A DNA stretch of 64,000 nucleotides from Pseudomonas marincola (lineage in GTDB: Bacteria; Pseudomonadota; Gammaproteobacteria; Pseudomonadales; Pseudomonadaceae). A program made the position numbers and the translations under genes. Below, piece after piece: positions 38,187 through 46,450 of this stretch (position 1 is its first letter; the number at the start of each line of letters is the position of its first letter). The notes beneath the pieces were generated by a model. That model was not told the origin of the DNA, made no database searches, and saw only the letters and a program-made list of their open reading frames with translations. Location: assembly GCF_900116605.1 (NCBI RefSeq), contig NZ_FPBC01000003.1, positions 248,001 to 312,000 of the forward strand, read 5' to 3'.

Positions 38187-39644
38187 ATGAAGCTGACTGA
38201 TCTGCAGCATGCCGGCCGCACGCTTGAGTTGCCGCTGCAAGTGCAGGGCGCCACCGCGCAGCCCTTACAGCTGCTGAGCACCCTGCGCGTATTGCCCAAC
38301 AAGCGTTACGTTGGCAAAGCCAGTTGGGCCGGGCGTGAAGTGCTTGCCAAGTTACTGGTCGGCTCCAGCGCCGAGCGCAACTATCAGCAAGAGCTGGCGG
38401 GTGCGCAGTTGCTCGCAGCGCAAGGCATGCAAACCCCGCAGTTGCTCGAACATGGCTTTCGTCCGGGCGAAGGCGGCTGGCTGCTGTTTGAGTTTCTCGA
38501 CAATGCACAAAACCTCGGCGATGAGTGGCAGGCGCTTAGCGCGCAGCCATTGCTCAGTGACGCCCAGCAAACGCTGCTGGGCGAGGCTTTGGAGGTGATC
38601 GCACGCCTGCATCTAAAGGGCCTTTGGCAGGACGATTTGCATCTCGACAACTTGATGCGCCGCGAAGGCCAGTTGTATCTGATTGATGGCGGCGGTGTGC
38701 GCGCAGAGCAGTCGGGTCAGGCGCTTCCCCGCGACAAGGTGCTGAGCAATCTCGGGGTGTTTTTCGCCCAGTTGCCTGCGGCGATTGATGACTCGATTGA
38801 AGAGTTGCTGGTGCATTATCTGCTGGTCAATGGCGAGCATGCATTGCCGCTGGAGGCGCTACTCAAAGAGGTTGCCAGGGTTCGTCGCTGGCGTTTGCGC
38901 GACTACTTGAAGAAAATCGGTCGTGACTGCACGTTGTTTTGTGCGCGCAGTAGCGCCGCCATTTTGCAGGTGGTTCGCCGTGAAGAGGTCGAAAACCTTG
39001 CGCCAGTTCTGAGCCGCCTCGACAGCGCGATAGCAGAAGGCCAGGCACTTAAACTCGGCGGTTCCTCAACCGTTGCGCAAATTGAGCATGCCGGACGGTC
39101 GCTGGTTATAAAGCGTTACAACATCAAAGGTTTCTTTCACTGGCTCAAGCGTTTTTGGCGTCCAAGCCGCGCCTGGCATAGCTGGCAGGAGGGAAACCGC
39201 CTCGATTTCCTCGGCATCGGTACGCCGCGCCCACTGGCGATTGTCGAGCGCAGGACGCTCTGGTTGCGCCGTGGCGCTTATCTGGTTACCGAGCATTGCT
39301 CAGGTGAGGATATAATCAGCCGATTCAGCCCTTATGCCGAAGCGACTGGCTCAGCGGCCAGGCCATCTGATGCCGAGTTGGCTGCGCTGGATCAATTGTT
39401 TAGTGCAATGTTGCGCGAACGTATTAGTCACGGAGATCTCAAAGGGACTAACGTGCTTTGGCAAGATGGCCGCTGGTTGTTGATTGATCTGGACGCCATG
39501 CAGCAGCACAGCAGCGCCCACAGCTTTTCCGGCGCTTATAGCCGTGACAGGGCCAGATTTCTACGTAACTGGCCGCAGCAAAGTGAGTTGTATCAACTGC
39601 TCGACCAACGTATACCCAAGACCTCTGAGCTGCCCGAGCATTGA
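38187..39644 (+). CDS. Two-domain LPS kinase-like protein (PA5006/WapQ-like)
   Basis: A 485-residue protein built of two kinase-like halves. The N-terminal half (about 1-250) has LWQDDLHLDNLM near 147-158 and LIDGGG; the usual His of the HxD loop is Gln but the Asp and Asn remain. The C-terminal half (about 290-485) has the standard loop ISHGDLKGTNVLW near 414-426 and LIDLDAM. Both halves may work, the second more surely. It lies 85 bases after the previous kinase gene and has no strong ribosome site. Confidence 0.85.
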   Translation: MKLTDLQHAGRTLELPLQVQGATAQPLQLLSTLRVLPNKRYVGKASWAGREVLAKLLVGSSAERNYQQELAGAQLLAAQGMQTPQLLEHGFRPGEGGWLLFEFLDNAQNLGDEWQALSAQPLLSDAQQTLLGEALEVIARLHLKGLWQDDLHLDNLMRREGQLYLIDGGGVRAEQSGQALPRDKVLSNLGVFFAQLPAAIDDSIEELLVHYLLVNGEHALPLEALLKEVARVRRWRLRDYLKKIGRDCTLFCARSSAAILQVVRREEVENLAPVLSRLDSAIAEGQALKLGGSSTVAQIEHAGRSLVIKRYNIKGFFHWLKRFWRPSRAWHSWQEGNRLDFLGIGTPRPLAIVERRTLWLRRGAYLVTEHCSGEDIISRFSPYAEATGSAARPSDAELAALDQLFSAMLRERISHGDLKGTNVLWQDGRWLLIDLDAMQQHSSAHSFSGAYSRDRARFLRNWPQQSELYQLLDQRIPKTSELPEH

Positions 39645-39732
39645 TGCTGGCAGCGATTGCTCCCGATTGGAGCTGGGTCATTAAATAACCGCTGAGCGTT
39701 GAGTACTCAGCAGCTTTAAAGAGGTTTTCCCT

Positions 39733-41487
39733 GTGGCACTGACGATTCTTGGACTTTCTGGCGCGCTTAGCCACGATCCATCGGCAGCACTTTATATCGA
39801 TGGCAAGCTGGTGGCGGCCGCTGAAGAAGAGCGCTTTGTACGCGACAAGCATGCTAAGAACCGCATGCCCTACGAGTCGGCCAAGTTCTGTTTGGAGCAG
39901 GCGGGTATCAAGCCGGCGGACGTCGATGTGGTGGCCATTCCATTTGCCCCGATCAGCCTGTTCGATAAAGCCCGTTGGCACTACGCCAAGCGTTACTGGT
40001 ACGCGCCGGATCGCGCCCTCGATGCGATTCTTACTGGCAACCGTCGCTACAAGCGCTACCGCACCAAGATCAAATGGTGCCTGGAACAGCTTGGCTTTGA
40101 CCTGAAGAAGGTCAAGATCGAAGCCGTTGAACACCACCTGGCGCATGCTTCCAGTGCCTACCACTGCTCGGGCTTCACCGAGAAGACGGCGATCCTCGGG
40201 ATCGACGGCAAGGGCGAGTACGCCACTACATTCTTCGGCTACGGCGAGAATGGCAAGATCCACAAAATCAAAGAATTCTACGACCCGGATTCGCTCGGCG
40301 GCCTTTACGGCGCGATGACCGAGTTCCTCGGTTTCGAGATGCTCGACGGCGAATTCAAGGTCATGGGCATGGCGCCATACGGCGATGCGTCCAAGTACGA
40401 CCTGTCGCGTTTGGCTTCCTTTGAAAATGGCGAGTTGGTGATCAACACCGAGTACGCCAACGTAATCGGCCTGCGCCGTTACAAAGAGAATGGCAAGGGC
40501 TTCTACTTCTCGAAGAAGCTGATCGACTGGCTCGGGCCAAAGCGTGAAGGCGATATCGCCGATGATCCGTACATCCATTACGCAGCAAGCATTCAGGCGT
40601 TGTTTGAAAAGCTTGCCCTGCAGATGATGGATTACTACCTCGGTGACATCATCAAGGAAACCGGCAAGATCGCCTATGCCGGCGGCAGCGCGCTCAACGT
40701 TAAACTCAACCAGAAGATCATCGCCCGTCCCGAAGTCAAAGAGCTGTTCGTTCAGCCTGCCTCCGGCGACGCCGGGACCTCTGTTGGCGCCGCCGCGTAC
40801 GTGTCGAACAAGCTCGGGGTTCCGGTCGAGAAGATGGAACACGTCTACCTCGGCCCGTCGTACTCAAACGAAGATGTGATTGCAGCGTGCGCCAAGCACC
40901 CGAGCAAACCGACCTTCAAGCAAATCGACAACATGCCGCAACGCATCGCCAAGATCATGGTCGATGGCAATCCCGTTGCCTGGTTCCAGGGGCGCATGGA
41001 GTTTGGTCCGCGCGCCTTGGGCGGTCGCTCTATCGTCGGTTGTCCAAGTATTCCCGGCGTTGCCAACCGGATTAACGAGCAGATCAAGTTCCGCGAGCGC
41101 TGGCGCCCATTCTGCCCGTCGATGCTCGACACGGTCGGCACACAAATGCTCAAGGTTGATCACCCGTCACCGTTCATGACCTTCACCTTTGAGGTGAATG
41201 ACGAGTGGAAAACCCGCGTCTCTGAAGTGGTTCACGAAGACGGCACTTCGCGTGCGCAGGTGCTTAAACGTGAGTACAACCCGCGTTACTACGACATGAT
41301 GAAAGAGCTGGAAAACCTCACCGGCAATGGCGTATCGCTGAACACCTCGCTTAACCGCCGGGGTGAAGCAATGATCTGCTCGCCGACTGATGCGCTGAAC
41401 ATGTTCTACGGCTCTGACCTGCAATACCTCATCATGGAAGATATCCTGGTGGTTAAGGAAGGTATGGATTGGTATGACGGTGTCTGA
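39733..41487 (+). CDS. LPS core carbamoyltransferase (NodU/CmcH family)
   Basis: A 584-residue carbamoyltransferase with the two-domain NodU/TobZ layout. The Kae1-like N-terminal part has the metal-binding EHHLAHASSAYHCSGF near 132-147 and GGSALNVKLNQKI near 317-329; the C-terminal YrdC-like part holds MEFGPRALGGRSIVGCP near 422-438. It uses carbamoyl phosphate and ATP, and in Pseudomonas LPS probably carbamoylates the second heptose. GTG start with AGAGG about 8 bases upstream. Confidence 0.92.
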   Translation: MALTILGLSGALSHDPSAALYIDGKLVAAAEEERFVRDKHAKNRMPYESAKFCLEQAGIKPADVDVVAIPFAPISLFDKARWHYAKRYWYAPDRALDAILTGNRRYKRYRTKIKWCLEQLGFDLKKVKIEAVEHHLAHASSAYHCSGFTEKTAILGIDGKGEYATTFFGYGENGKIHKIKEFYDPDSLGGLYGAMTEFLGFEMLDGEFKVMGMAPYGDASKYDLSRLASFENGELVINTEYANVIGLRRYKENGKGFYFSKKLIDWLGPKREGDIADDPYIHYAASIQALFEKLALQMMDYYLGDIIKETGKIAYAGGSALNVKLNQKIIARPEVKELFVQPASGDAGTSVGAAAYVSNKLGVPVEKMEHVYLGPSYSNEDVIAACAKHPSKPTFKQIDNMPQRIAKIMVDGNPVAWFQGRMEFGPRALGGRSIVGCPSIPGVANRINEQIKFRERWRPFCPSMLDTVGTQMLKVDHPSPFMTFTFEVNDEWKTRVSEVVHEDGTSRAQVLKREYNPRYYDMMKELENLTGNGVSLNTSLNRRGEAMICSPTDALNMFYGSDLQYLIMEDILVVKEGMDWYDGV

Positions 41488-42391
41488 ACCGCTTTTCAGT
41501 GTGGTCATCCCCGCCTATAACTATGCAGAAAAAATAGCGCGGGCAGTGGAATCGGTAGTGGCTCAGCTGGATCAAGCCTCTGCCGATCTACTGGTGGTCG
41601 ATGATGGCTCCACTGATCAGACCTTAGAGGTGCTTGAGCAGCTACAAACCAAGCACAATGGGCGTTTTCGTGTCATCAGCAAGCCCAATGGCGGTTCCGC
41701 TTCAGCGCGTAACCGCGGCATCGAGGAAACCTCAGGCCAGTACCTGATCTTCCTTGATGCTGATGATGAGATGGCGCCAGGCGCACTTGCAGTGCTGGCC
41801 CAGCATATCGAAGGATATCCGACGACCCGAATGGTTGCAGGTGCTTATTGGTCAGTATTCGACAGTGGCAAACAGCGACTGCGTCCGGCGTCGAGCTTCC
41901 CTGCCGGTGCACGTGAGCGGGTGCAGGCGTATCTGCTGAAAAAGACCGTGGTGCTGAGCAATGGCGCTTGTGCAATGCACCGTGAGATTTTTGCCCACGG
42001 CGTCTATCCCGAGAATTTTCGCAGCGCCGAAGACATCCCCGTCTTTGCTCAGGCGCTGGCGCGTTTTTCCTGTACTACAGTCGAGCAACCGCTGGTGCTT
42101 ATTCACAAGCACGCGGGAAGCCTGCGGCATAATCTGGAGTTCGCCCGAGAGTCTGGCTTGGCGCTGGTTGATGAGGTGTTTTCTGAGCAGCGTATGCCAG
42201 CTGAACTGCAGGACCTTAAGCGCAGTTTTGTCGCGCAGCGCTGCGCTTCATTGTTTCGTACGTTTTACAGCGCCGGTGAGCGAGATACGGCGCTTGAGTT
42301 CTACAAAGATGCGTTGCGCGCCGACTGGCGCCTGATTGCCAATTGGTCATATACCCGCAAGGCGATCAAGCTCTTGCTGAGAGGGCGTTAA
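41474..42391 (+). CDS. Glycosyltransferase family 2
   Basis: A 305-residue GT-A enzyme. The fold is clear from FSVVIPAYNYAEKIARAVESV near residues 8-28, LLVVDDGSTDQT near 39-50 and the metal-binding IFLDADDEM near 92-100. It probably adds a core or cap sugar; donor and acceptor are unknown. It overlaps the carbamoyltransferase gene by 14 bases and touches wapH through TAATG. I do not recall a GT2 gene at this exact place in PAO1, so it may be a lineage-specific core addition. Confidence 0.82.
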   Translation: MTVSEPLFSVVIPAYNYAEKIARAVESVVAQLDQASADLLVVDDGSTDQTLEVLEQLQTKHNGRFRVISKPNGGSASARNRGIEETSGQYLIFLDADDEMAPGALAVLAQHIEGYPTTRMVAGAYWSVFDSGKQRLRPASSFPAGARERVQAYLLKKTVVLSNGACAMHREIFAHGVYPENFRSAEDIPVFAQALARFSCTTVEQPLVLIHKHAGSLRHNLEFARESGLALVDEVFSEQRMPAELQDLKRSFVAQRCASLFRTFYSAGERDTALEFYKDALRADWRLIANWSYTRKAIKLLLRGR

Positions 42392-43536
42392 TGTCACGTA
42401 AGCTCAAGGTTCTGCAGCTTCAGGGGCGCTACAACGTCAATGCATCGGACCTTGCAGAACAGATCATCAAGGGCTTGCCTGAGGATCGCTTTGAGGTCGT
42501 TACAGCTTTTTTACGTGGCGCGCCTGGAGAAGGTGAGCCGCATAGCGTGGCTTCGCGCTCAGTGTATTTTGATTTTCCGCAGTCGCAGCTCAAGGGGCTG
42601 CGACTGAAGGCAATGTATCGGCTTTATCAGTTCTGCCGTGAAGAAGGGTTTGATGTGGTGATTGCTCATCGCTTCAAGTCCATGAACATGCTGATGCTAC
42701 TTAATCGTTGGCTGAAAATACCGCTGTGCATCGGCGTGCAGCACGGTATTGGTGATTTTGACCGGGCTTACCGGCGCTTTGAGTCACGCCTGCTGCTCAC
42801 TGACAACTGGCGGGTCGTCGGCGTTTCACGCGCCGTGCATGAATACTTGCTGGGGTGTGGCGGAGGGTTCACGCCGCGTAATAGTTTGAAGATTAATAAC
42901 GCGATTGATATTCAGCGTGCGGAGCGCCTGCTGTTGTCTCGCGAACAGGCGCGTGAAGCGCTGGCTCTGGAGGCTGGGGCTTTCGTGTTCGGCACGATTG
43001 GTCGACTGGTTCCCGTGAAAGGCCAGATCTATATGGTCGAAGCCTTTGCCACCCTCAAGGATCGTTACCCTAACGCTCAACTGGCGATTATCGGTGAGGG
43101 ACGTTCACGCGCGGATCTAGAAGCCGCTATCAGTCGGTTGCAACTGGCCGGACGTGTGCACCTGTTGGGCGCTCGTAATGATGCGCTGCAGTATGTGCGG
43201 GCTTTCGACGTGTTTGTCATGCCGTCGCTTTCGGAAGGTCTGCCGCTGGCGATGCTGGAGGCGATGGCCGGGCATTTGACAGTGATCGGCTCGGACATCG
43301 ACAGCCTCAAACCACTCCTTGAAGACAGTGGCGGCTATATTTTCCCGGTGAAGAATGTCACGGCGCTGGCTGAGCAAATGGTCAGGGTTCTTGAGCTTAG
43401 CGCTGAAGAGCTTACGGCCAAGGGAAACACTGCTTACGAGTACCTGTGCCGCGCTCATTCGATTGACGATTATCGGCAGAATTATCGGCAACTGATCGAG
43501 CAGGCGTTGAATCCGGAGCCTGCAAATCATGGATAA
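42391..43536 (+). CDS. wapH: Core glycosyltransferase family 4 (WapH-like)
   Basis: A 381-residue GT-B enzyme. It starts MSRKLKVLQLQGRYNVNASDLAEQI in reading, followed by GTIGRLVPVKGQIYMVEAFATL near 194-215 and the donor site PSLSEGLPLAMLEAMAGHL near 275-293 with the EX7E acidic pair. It resembles the glycosyltransferase I remember as WapH (PA5004), thought to add a glucose to the outer core. It overlaps its neighbours by one and eight bases, consistent with one operon. Confidence 0.82.
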   Translation: MSRKLKVLQLQGRYNVNASDLAEQIIKGLPEDRFEVVTAFLRGAPGEGEPHSVASRSVYFDFPQSQLKGLRLKAMYRLYQFCREEGFDVVIAHRFKSMNMLMLLNRWLKIPLCIGVQHGIGDFDRAYRRFESRLLLTDNWRVVGVSRAVHEYLLGCGGGFTPRNSLKINNAIDIQRAERLLLSREQAREALALEAGAFVFGTIGRLVPVKGQIYMVEAFATLKDRYPNAQLAIIGEGRSRADLEAAISRLQLAGRVHLLGARNDALQYVRAFDVFVMPSLSEGLPLAMLEAMAGHLTVIGSDIDSLKPLLEDSGGYIFPVKNVTALAEQMVRVLELSAEELTAKGNTAYEYLCRAHSIDDYRQNYRQLIEQALNPEPANHG

Positions 43537-44398
43537 GAACGCTGAATCCCCTCTGGTTACGGTGATCATCGCCTCTTATAACCATGGCCAGTACATTGAA
43601 GAAAGCATTCTCAGCGTTCTCAATCAAACCTACCCTAATATCGAGTTGTTGGTGATTGATGATGGCTCTAGCGATGACAGCGTAGAGCGCATCACTGCAT
43701 TGCAAAACCAGCACGGCTTTTACTTCAAGGTGCAGAAAAACCAGGGGCTTTCGAGCACGTTGAATGACGCGATTGCGATGTCCAAAGGCAGCCTCATCGC
43801 GCCGTTTGGTTCGGACGATGTCATGGTTGCCGAGCGCATTGCACTGCAAGTGGCGCACATGGAGCACGCTCCGGAGGTCGGTATTTGCGCCGGCAATATC
43901 GAAAAGATCGATGCACAGAGCAAGGTTAAGGATCGTCAGCGTCTGCGCCCGGCACGGCGGCTGAATTTTGATGATGTGTTTCTGCAGACCAAGCCCGGAG
44001 CACCTGCACCGACACTATTGTTCCGGCGCGAGGCGCTCGAAAAGGTTGGCGGCTTTGACCCTAAAATCCGCCTTGAGGACCTGTACATCGAGTTGAAGAT
44101 AACCCGGGCAGGTTATTTCATTGATGTGCTTGAGCCAGTTCTTGCCAAGTACCGGACACACGACACCAACACCTACAAAAACCTGCGTTTCATGATCGAC
44201 AGCGTACTGACTACTTACGCGCTGTTCAGCGATCACCCGCAGTATCCTGAGGTGTGTAATCGCTTCATCAATTCGATGTTGTTGAAGTGCGCGCGTACCG
44301 ATAAACCGCTCGCTCGTGAGCTGTTCAAACGCTTGCCGGTGAGCGCCTGGAACAGCAAGACGCTTCGGGCAGCAGGACGATACCTGCTACCGGCGTAG
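43529..44398 (+). CDS. wapR: Core glycosyltransferase family 2 (WapR-like rhamnosyltransferase)
   Basis: A 289-residue GT2 enzyme with TVIIASYNHGQYIEESI near residues 11-27, LVIDDGSSDDS near 41-51 and the metal site APFGSDDVM near 91-99. It resembles WapR, the rhamnosyltransferase that builds the core acceptor for O-antigen in P. aeruginosa (from memory). That role fits a place next to the waaL ligase gene, which faces it on the other strand. It is the last gene of the plus-strand core operon, overlapping wapH by eight bases. Confidence 0.75.
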   Translation: MDKNAESPLVTVIIASYNHGQYIEESILSVLNQTYPNIELLVIDDGSSDDSVERITALQNQHGFYFKVQKNQGLSSTLNDAIAMSKGSLIAPFGSDDVMVAERIALQVAHMEHAPEVGICAGNIEKIDAQSKVKDRQRLRPARRLNFDDVFLQTKPGAPAPTLLFRREALEKVGGFDPKIRLEDLYIELKITRAGYFIDVLEPVLAKYRTHDTNTYKNLRFMIDSVLTTYALFSDHPQYPEVCNRFINSMLLKCARTDKPLARELFKRLPVSAWNSKTLRAAGRYLLPA

Positions 44399-44432
44399 GC
44401 AATCTCAAGCTGCTGACAGATTTCGCTGGCGG

Positions 44433-45098
44433 CTACTTGGCTGTTTGCTTGCGGCTGGTAAACGCGTGGTTTAGCCGGGCAGCGGCTTTGTTGCCGGCGG
44501 ATTGGGCGTAGCCTTGCACCAGCGAGTCGAGATGTTCGTCGGCCAACCAGGTCGTATCTTCCTTGTACCTCACCATATGCTGGACATTTCGCGTGCGCTG
44601 CCAGAATGAGAGCGGGCGCGAGAAGATCTTCATGTCGGACACATCAATCAGGGCAAATTGCTGGTCGGGCATGATCAGTACGTTGCCCAGATGTAGCGAG
44701 CGGAAGTAAACCCCGGACTCGTGCAGCTGGCCGAGGAAGTTGCCGAACCGAAACAGCTCTTCTGGCAACTGCTCCTGGGTCAAAGTGCGCCAGTAACTGC
44801 GCAGTGTTTCGCCAGCGACTGGTTCGTACTGCAAACCGTTGAGTTGCAACTCGGGCACAACAATCAAATCGAGCGTGATGGGTGCTGGGATACCCAGTGC
44901 TATCAGGCGTGCGGCATTGCGTGCAAAGCGCACTGACGGCGGTGCCCACAACGAAGACGACAAAAGACGCTTGCGACGAAAGAGCTTAAGGAAGCTGCCA
45001 TCGGCAAGCCGGGCAACTTTAAGACCGTAGCCGTCTTCCTCGATAGTCTGTGAGCCTTCTAGTTTGGCTTGCAGCTGTGCTTGGGTCAGGGTCGTCAT
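44433..45098 (-). CDS. Kinase-fold protein of the LPS region, catalytic Asp replaced (PA4998-like)
   Basis: A 221-residue WaaP/RIO-like kinase fold protein. A nucleotide-lysine region SFLKLFRRKRLLSS lies near 34-47. The expected HxD catalytic loop reads VYFRSLHLGNVL near 128-139, so His is Phe and the catalytic Asp is Ser; LIDVSDMK follows. It is therefore probably a pseudokinase or an enzyme with altered chemistry. Its ATG overlaps the waaL stop by four bases, which ties its function to the ligase step. A longer in-frame start runs into waaL and is rejected. Confidence 0.8.
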   Translation of the reverse strand: MTTLTQAQLQAKLEGSQTIEEDGYGLKVARLADGSFLKLFRRKRLLSSSLWAPPSVRFARNAARLIALGIPAPITLDLIVVPELQLNGLQYEPVAGETLRSYWRTLTQEQLPEELFRFGNFLGQLHESGVYFRSLHLGNVLIMPDQQFALIDVSDMKIFSRPLSFWQRTRNVQHMVRYKEDTTWLADEHLDSLVQGYAQSAGNKAAARLNHAFTSRKQTAK

Positions 45099-46276
45099 GT
45101 GTCGTTCTGCACGCGTTGGCGAATGGACAGGGCGGCAAACAGCGCGAGTGGAATCCAGATCAGGTACCAGTTCTCGTTGGGACGCGAGATAAACGAACTG
45201 CCTTCGGTTAATCCTGCGAATACCCCGTAACACACCAGTGCAGACGCCAGTTGAATCGCTGCGTCGTGGCGAAGCTGCAGGGTTTTGCGCAATAGGGCGA
45301 AGTACATCGCCGCCCAGATTATCAGCCCGATAAGCCCCAGATGTAGCAGTACGGCAAGTTCAACGTTGTGCGGGTCTTCCAGTTGTTGCATGCCGGGAAT
45401 CGTGAATATGAACTCGCTCTGATAACCGTAGCCAAACCAGAGTTTTTCCTTTGCCTGCTCTAGGGCCTGTTGCCAGATATGTGGCCGGTAAGACAAACCG
45501 CGCTCCATCAGGATATCGGGCGCAACAAAGTACAGCGCAACACCCGCCAAACAAACAGAGGCAAACACGTACAGGCCTTTTTTGCCGGTAATCATCATCA
45601 GCCAAAGCGCTACTGCAAAAATTGCCAGCAGTGGCGTTCGTGAGCCGGTCTCAAGCACAGCTGCCAGCAACGGCAGAGCGAGCAGAATTGCGATCCAGCT
45701 ATTACGGCCCTGAGACGTTGCCCATGTCGCGAGCCAGTAGGCGCAGAAGAAACCGAATACGTGCGAAGAAAGCAGTGGGTTGCGCAGTGTCCCAGTGCCT
45801 ACTAGGCGTGCATCCGCAGTGGCGTTAGGCAGAAATTGGATGAGGTTGTAAACCGCGCCCAACGACATGACCACAGCGCTGACGCGCAGGGCTGTCAGCA
45901 AGAGTTTTACATCCCGACAGGCAATGATCGCGCAGCCGGCAAACAGCATGAATATATACAGTGGCCGCTTGGTCAGGCTTGCAGGGCTGTGCTCTTGCGA
46001 CCAGTCAAGGCTCAGAATCATCAGTGCGGCCAGCAGCAAAAAGAACACTATGATCGGCTCGCGTAACAACGTCTTGAACAAACTCGGCTTAACTATCAGT
46101 CCCAGCAACGCCGGAAATGCAAAGAAGCCATAGTAAAGCTTGGTATGGGTACTGAGTTCCGGCAGCCAGATCATCCCGGTCAGCAGCAAAAAATAGCCAA
46201 GGGGCAGCCAGTACTGGGCGATCAACGTATATAGCCGAGTTTGAGTTGCTGCCAGGAGCGTTGGGGAAGATTGCAT
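45095..46276 (-). CDS. waaL: O-antigen ligase WaaL-like (Wzy_C family)
   Basis: A polytopic membrane protein of about 393 residues with roughly ten to twelve helices, a periplasmic loop near 270-320 and a Wzy_C-type core containing ETGSRTPLLAIFAVALW near 213-229. WaaL joins undecaprenol-linked O-antigen to lipid A-core on the periplasmic side. It is transcribed opposite to wapR and away from msbA. The ATG at 46276 is chosen over 46387 because the extra 37 residues are polar and non-conserved and a weak promoter-like TATGCT lies between; neither start has a good ribosome site. Confidence 0.82.
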   Translation of the reverse strand: MQSSPTLLAATQTRLYTLIAQYWLPLGYFLLLTGMIWLPELSTHTKLYYGFFAFPALLGLIVKPSLFKTLLREPIIVFFLLLAALMILSLDWSQEHSPASLTKRPLYIFMLFAGCAIIACRDVKLLLTALRVSAVVMSLGAVYNLIQFLPNATADARLVGTGTLRNPLLSSHVFGFFCAYWLATWATSQGRNSWIAILLALPLLAAVLETGSRTPLLAIFAVALWLMMITGKKGLYVFASVCLAGVALYFVAPDILMERGLSYRPHIWQQALEQAKEKLWFGYGYQSEFIFTIPGMQQLEDPHNVELAVLLHLGLIGLIIWAAMYFALLRKTLQLRHDAAIQLASALVCYGVFAGLTEGSSFISRPNENWYLIWIPLALFAALSIRQRVQNDT

Positions 46277-46414
46277 TGTCTGGAAGGGGTTGTTAGAAAG
46301 GGGCGTAGCATAATTGATCTGTCCGCAAGATGAAGCCTTTGTCGGCTTAGTTTGCAGTTTGTGCTGCAATTTCGTTGCTGGCGGCATGCTTGGCTCTAGT
46401 CTTTGAGGCCCTGT

Positions 46415-46423
46415 GATATACTT
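46415..46423 (+). promoter_or_regulatory. Extended -10 promoter of msbA
   Basis: TGATATACT is an extended -10 element (TG-N-TATACT). Start of transcription would fall near 46430, giving a leader of about 20 bases before the msbA ATG at 46451. No good -35 is present, as usual for extended -10 promoters. Confidence 0.6.
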
Positions 46424-46450
46424 TTTTACCCTACCGGCGCGTCGAGCCCT

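Noticed and set aside
38098-38187. Remnant of a PA5007-like kinase in the 85-base gap
   Set aside because: None of the frames in the gap shows kinase-like residues, so no pseudogene can be claimed.
39448-40842. A 464-codon antisense open frame over wapQ-like and carbamoyltransferase genes
   Set aside because: Crosses two well-supported genes, lacks domain signatures and a ribosome site.
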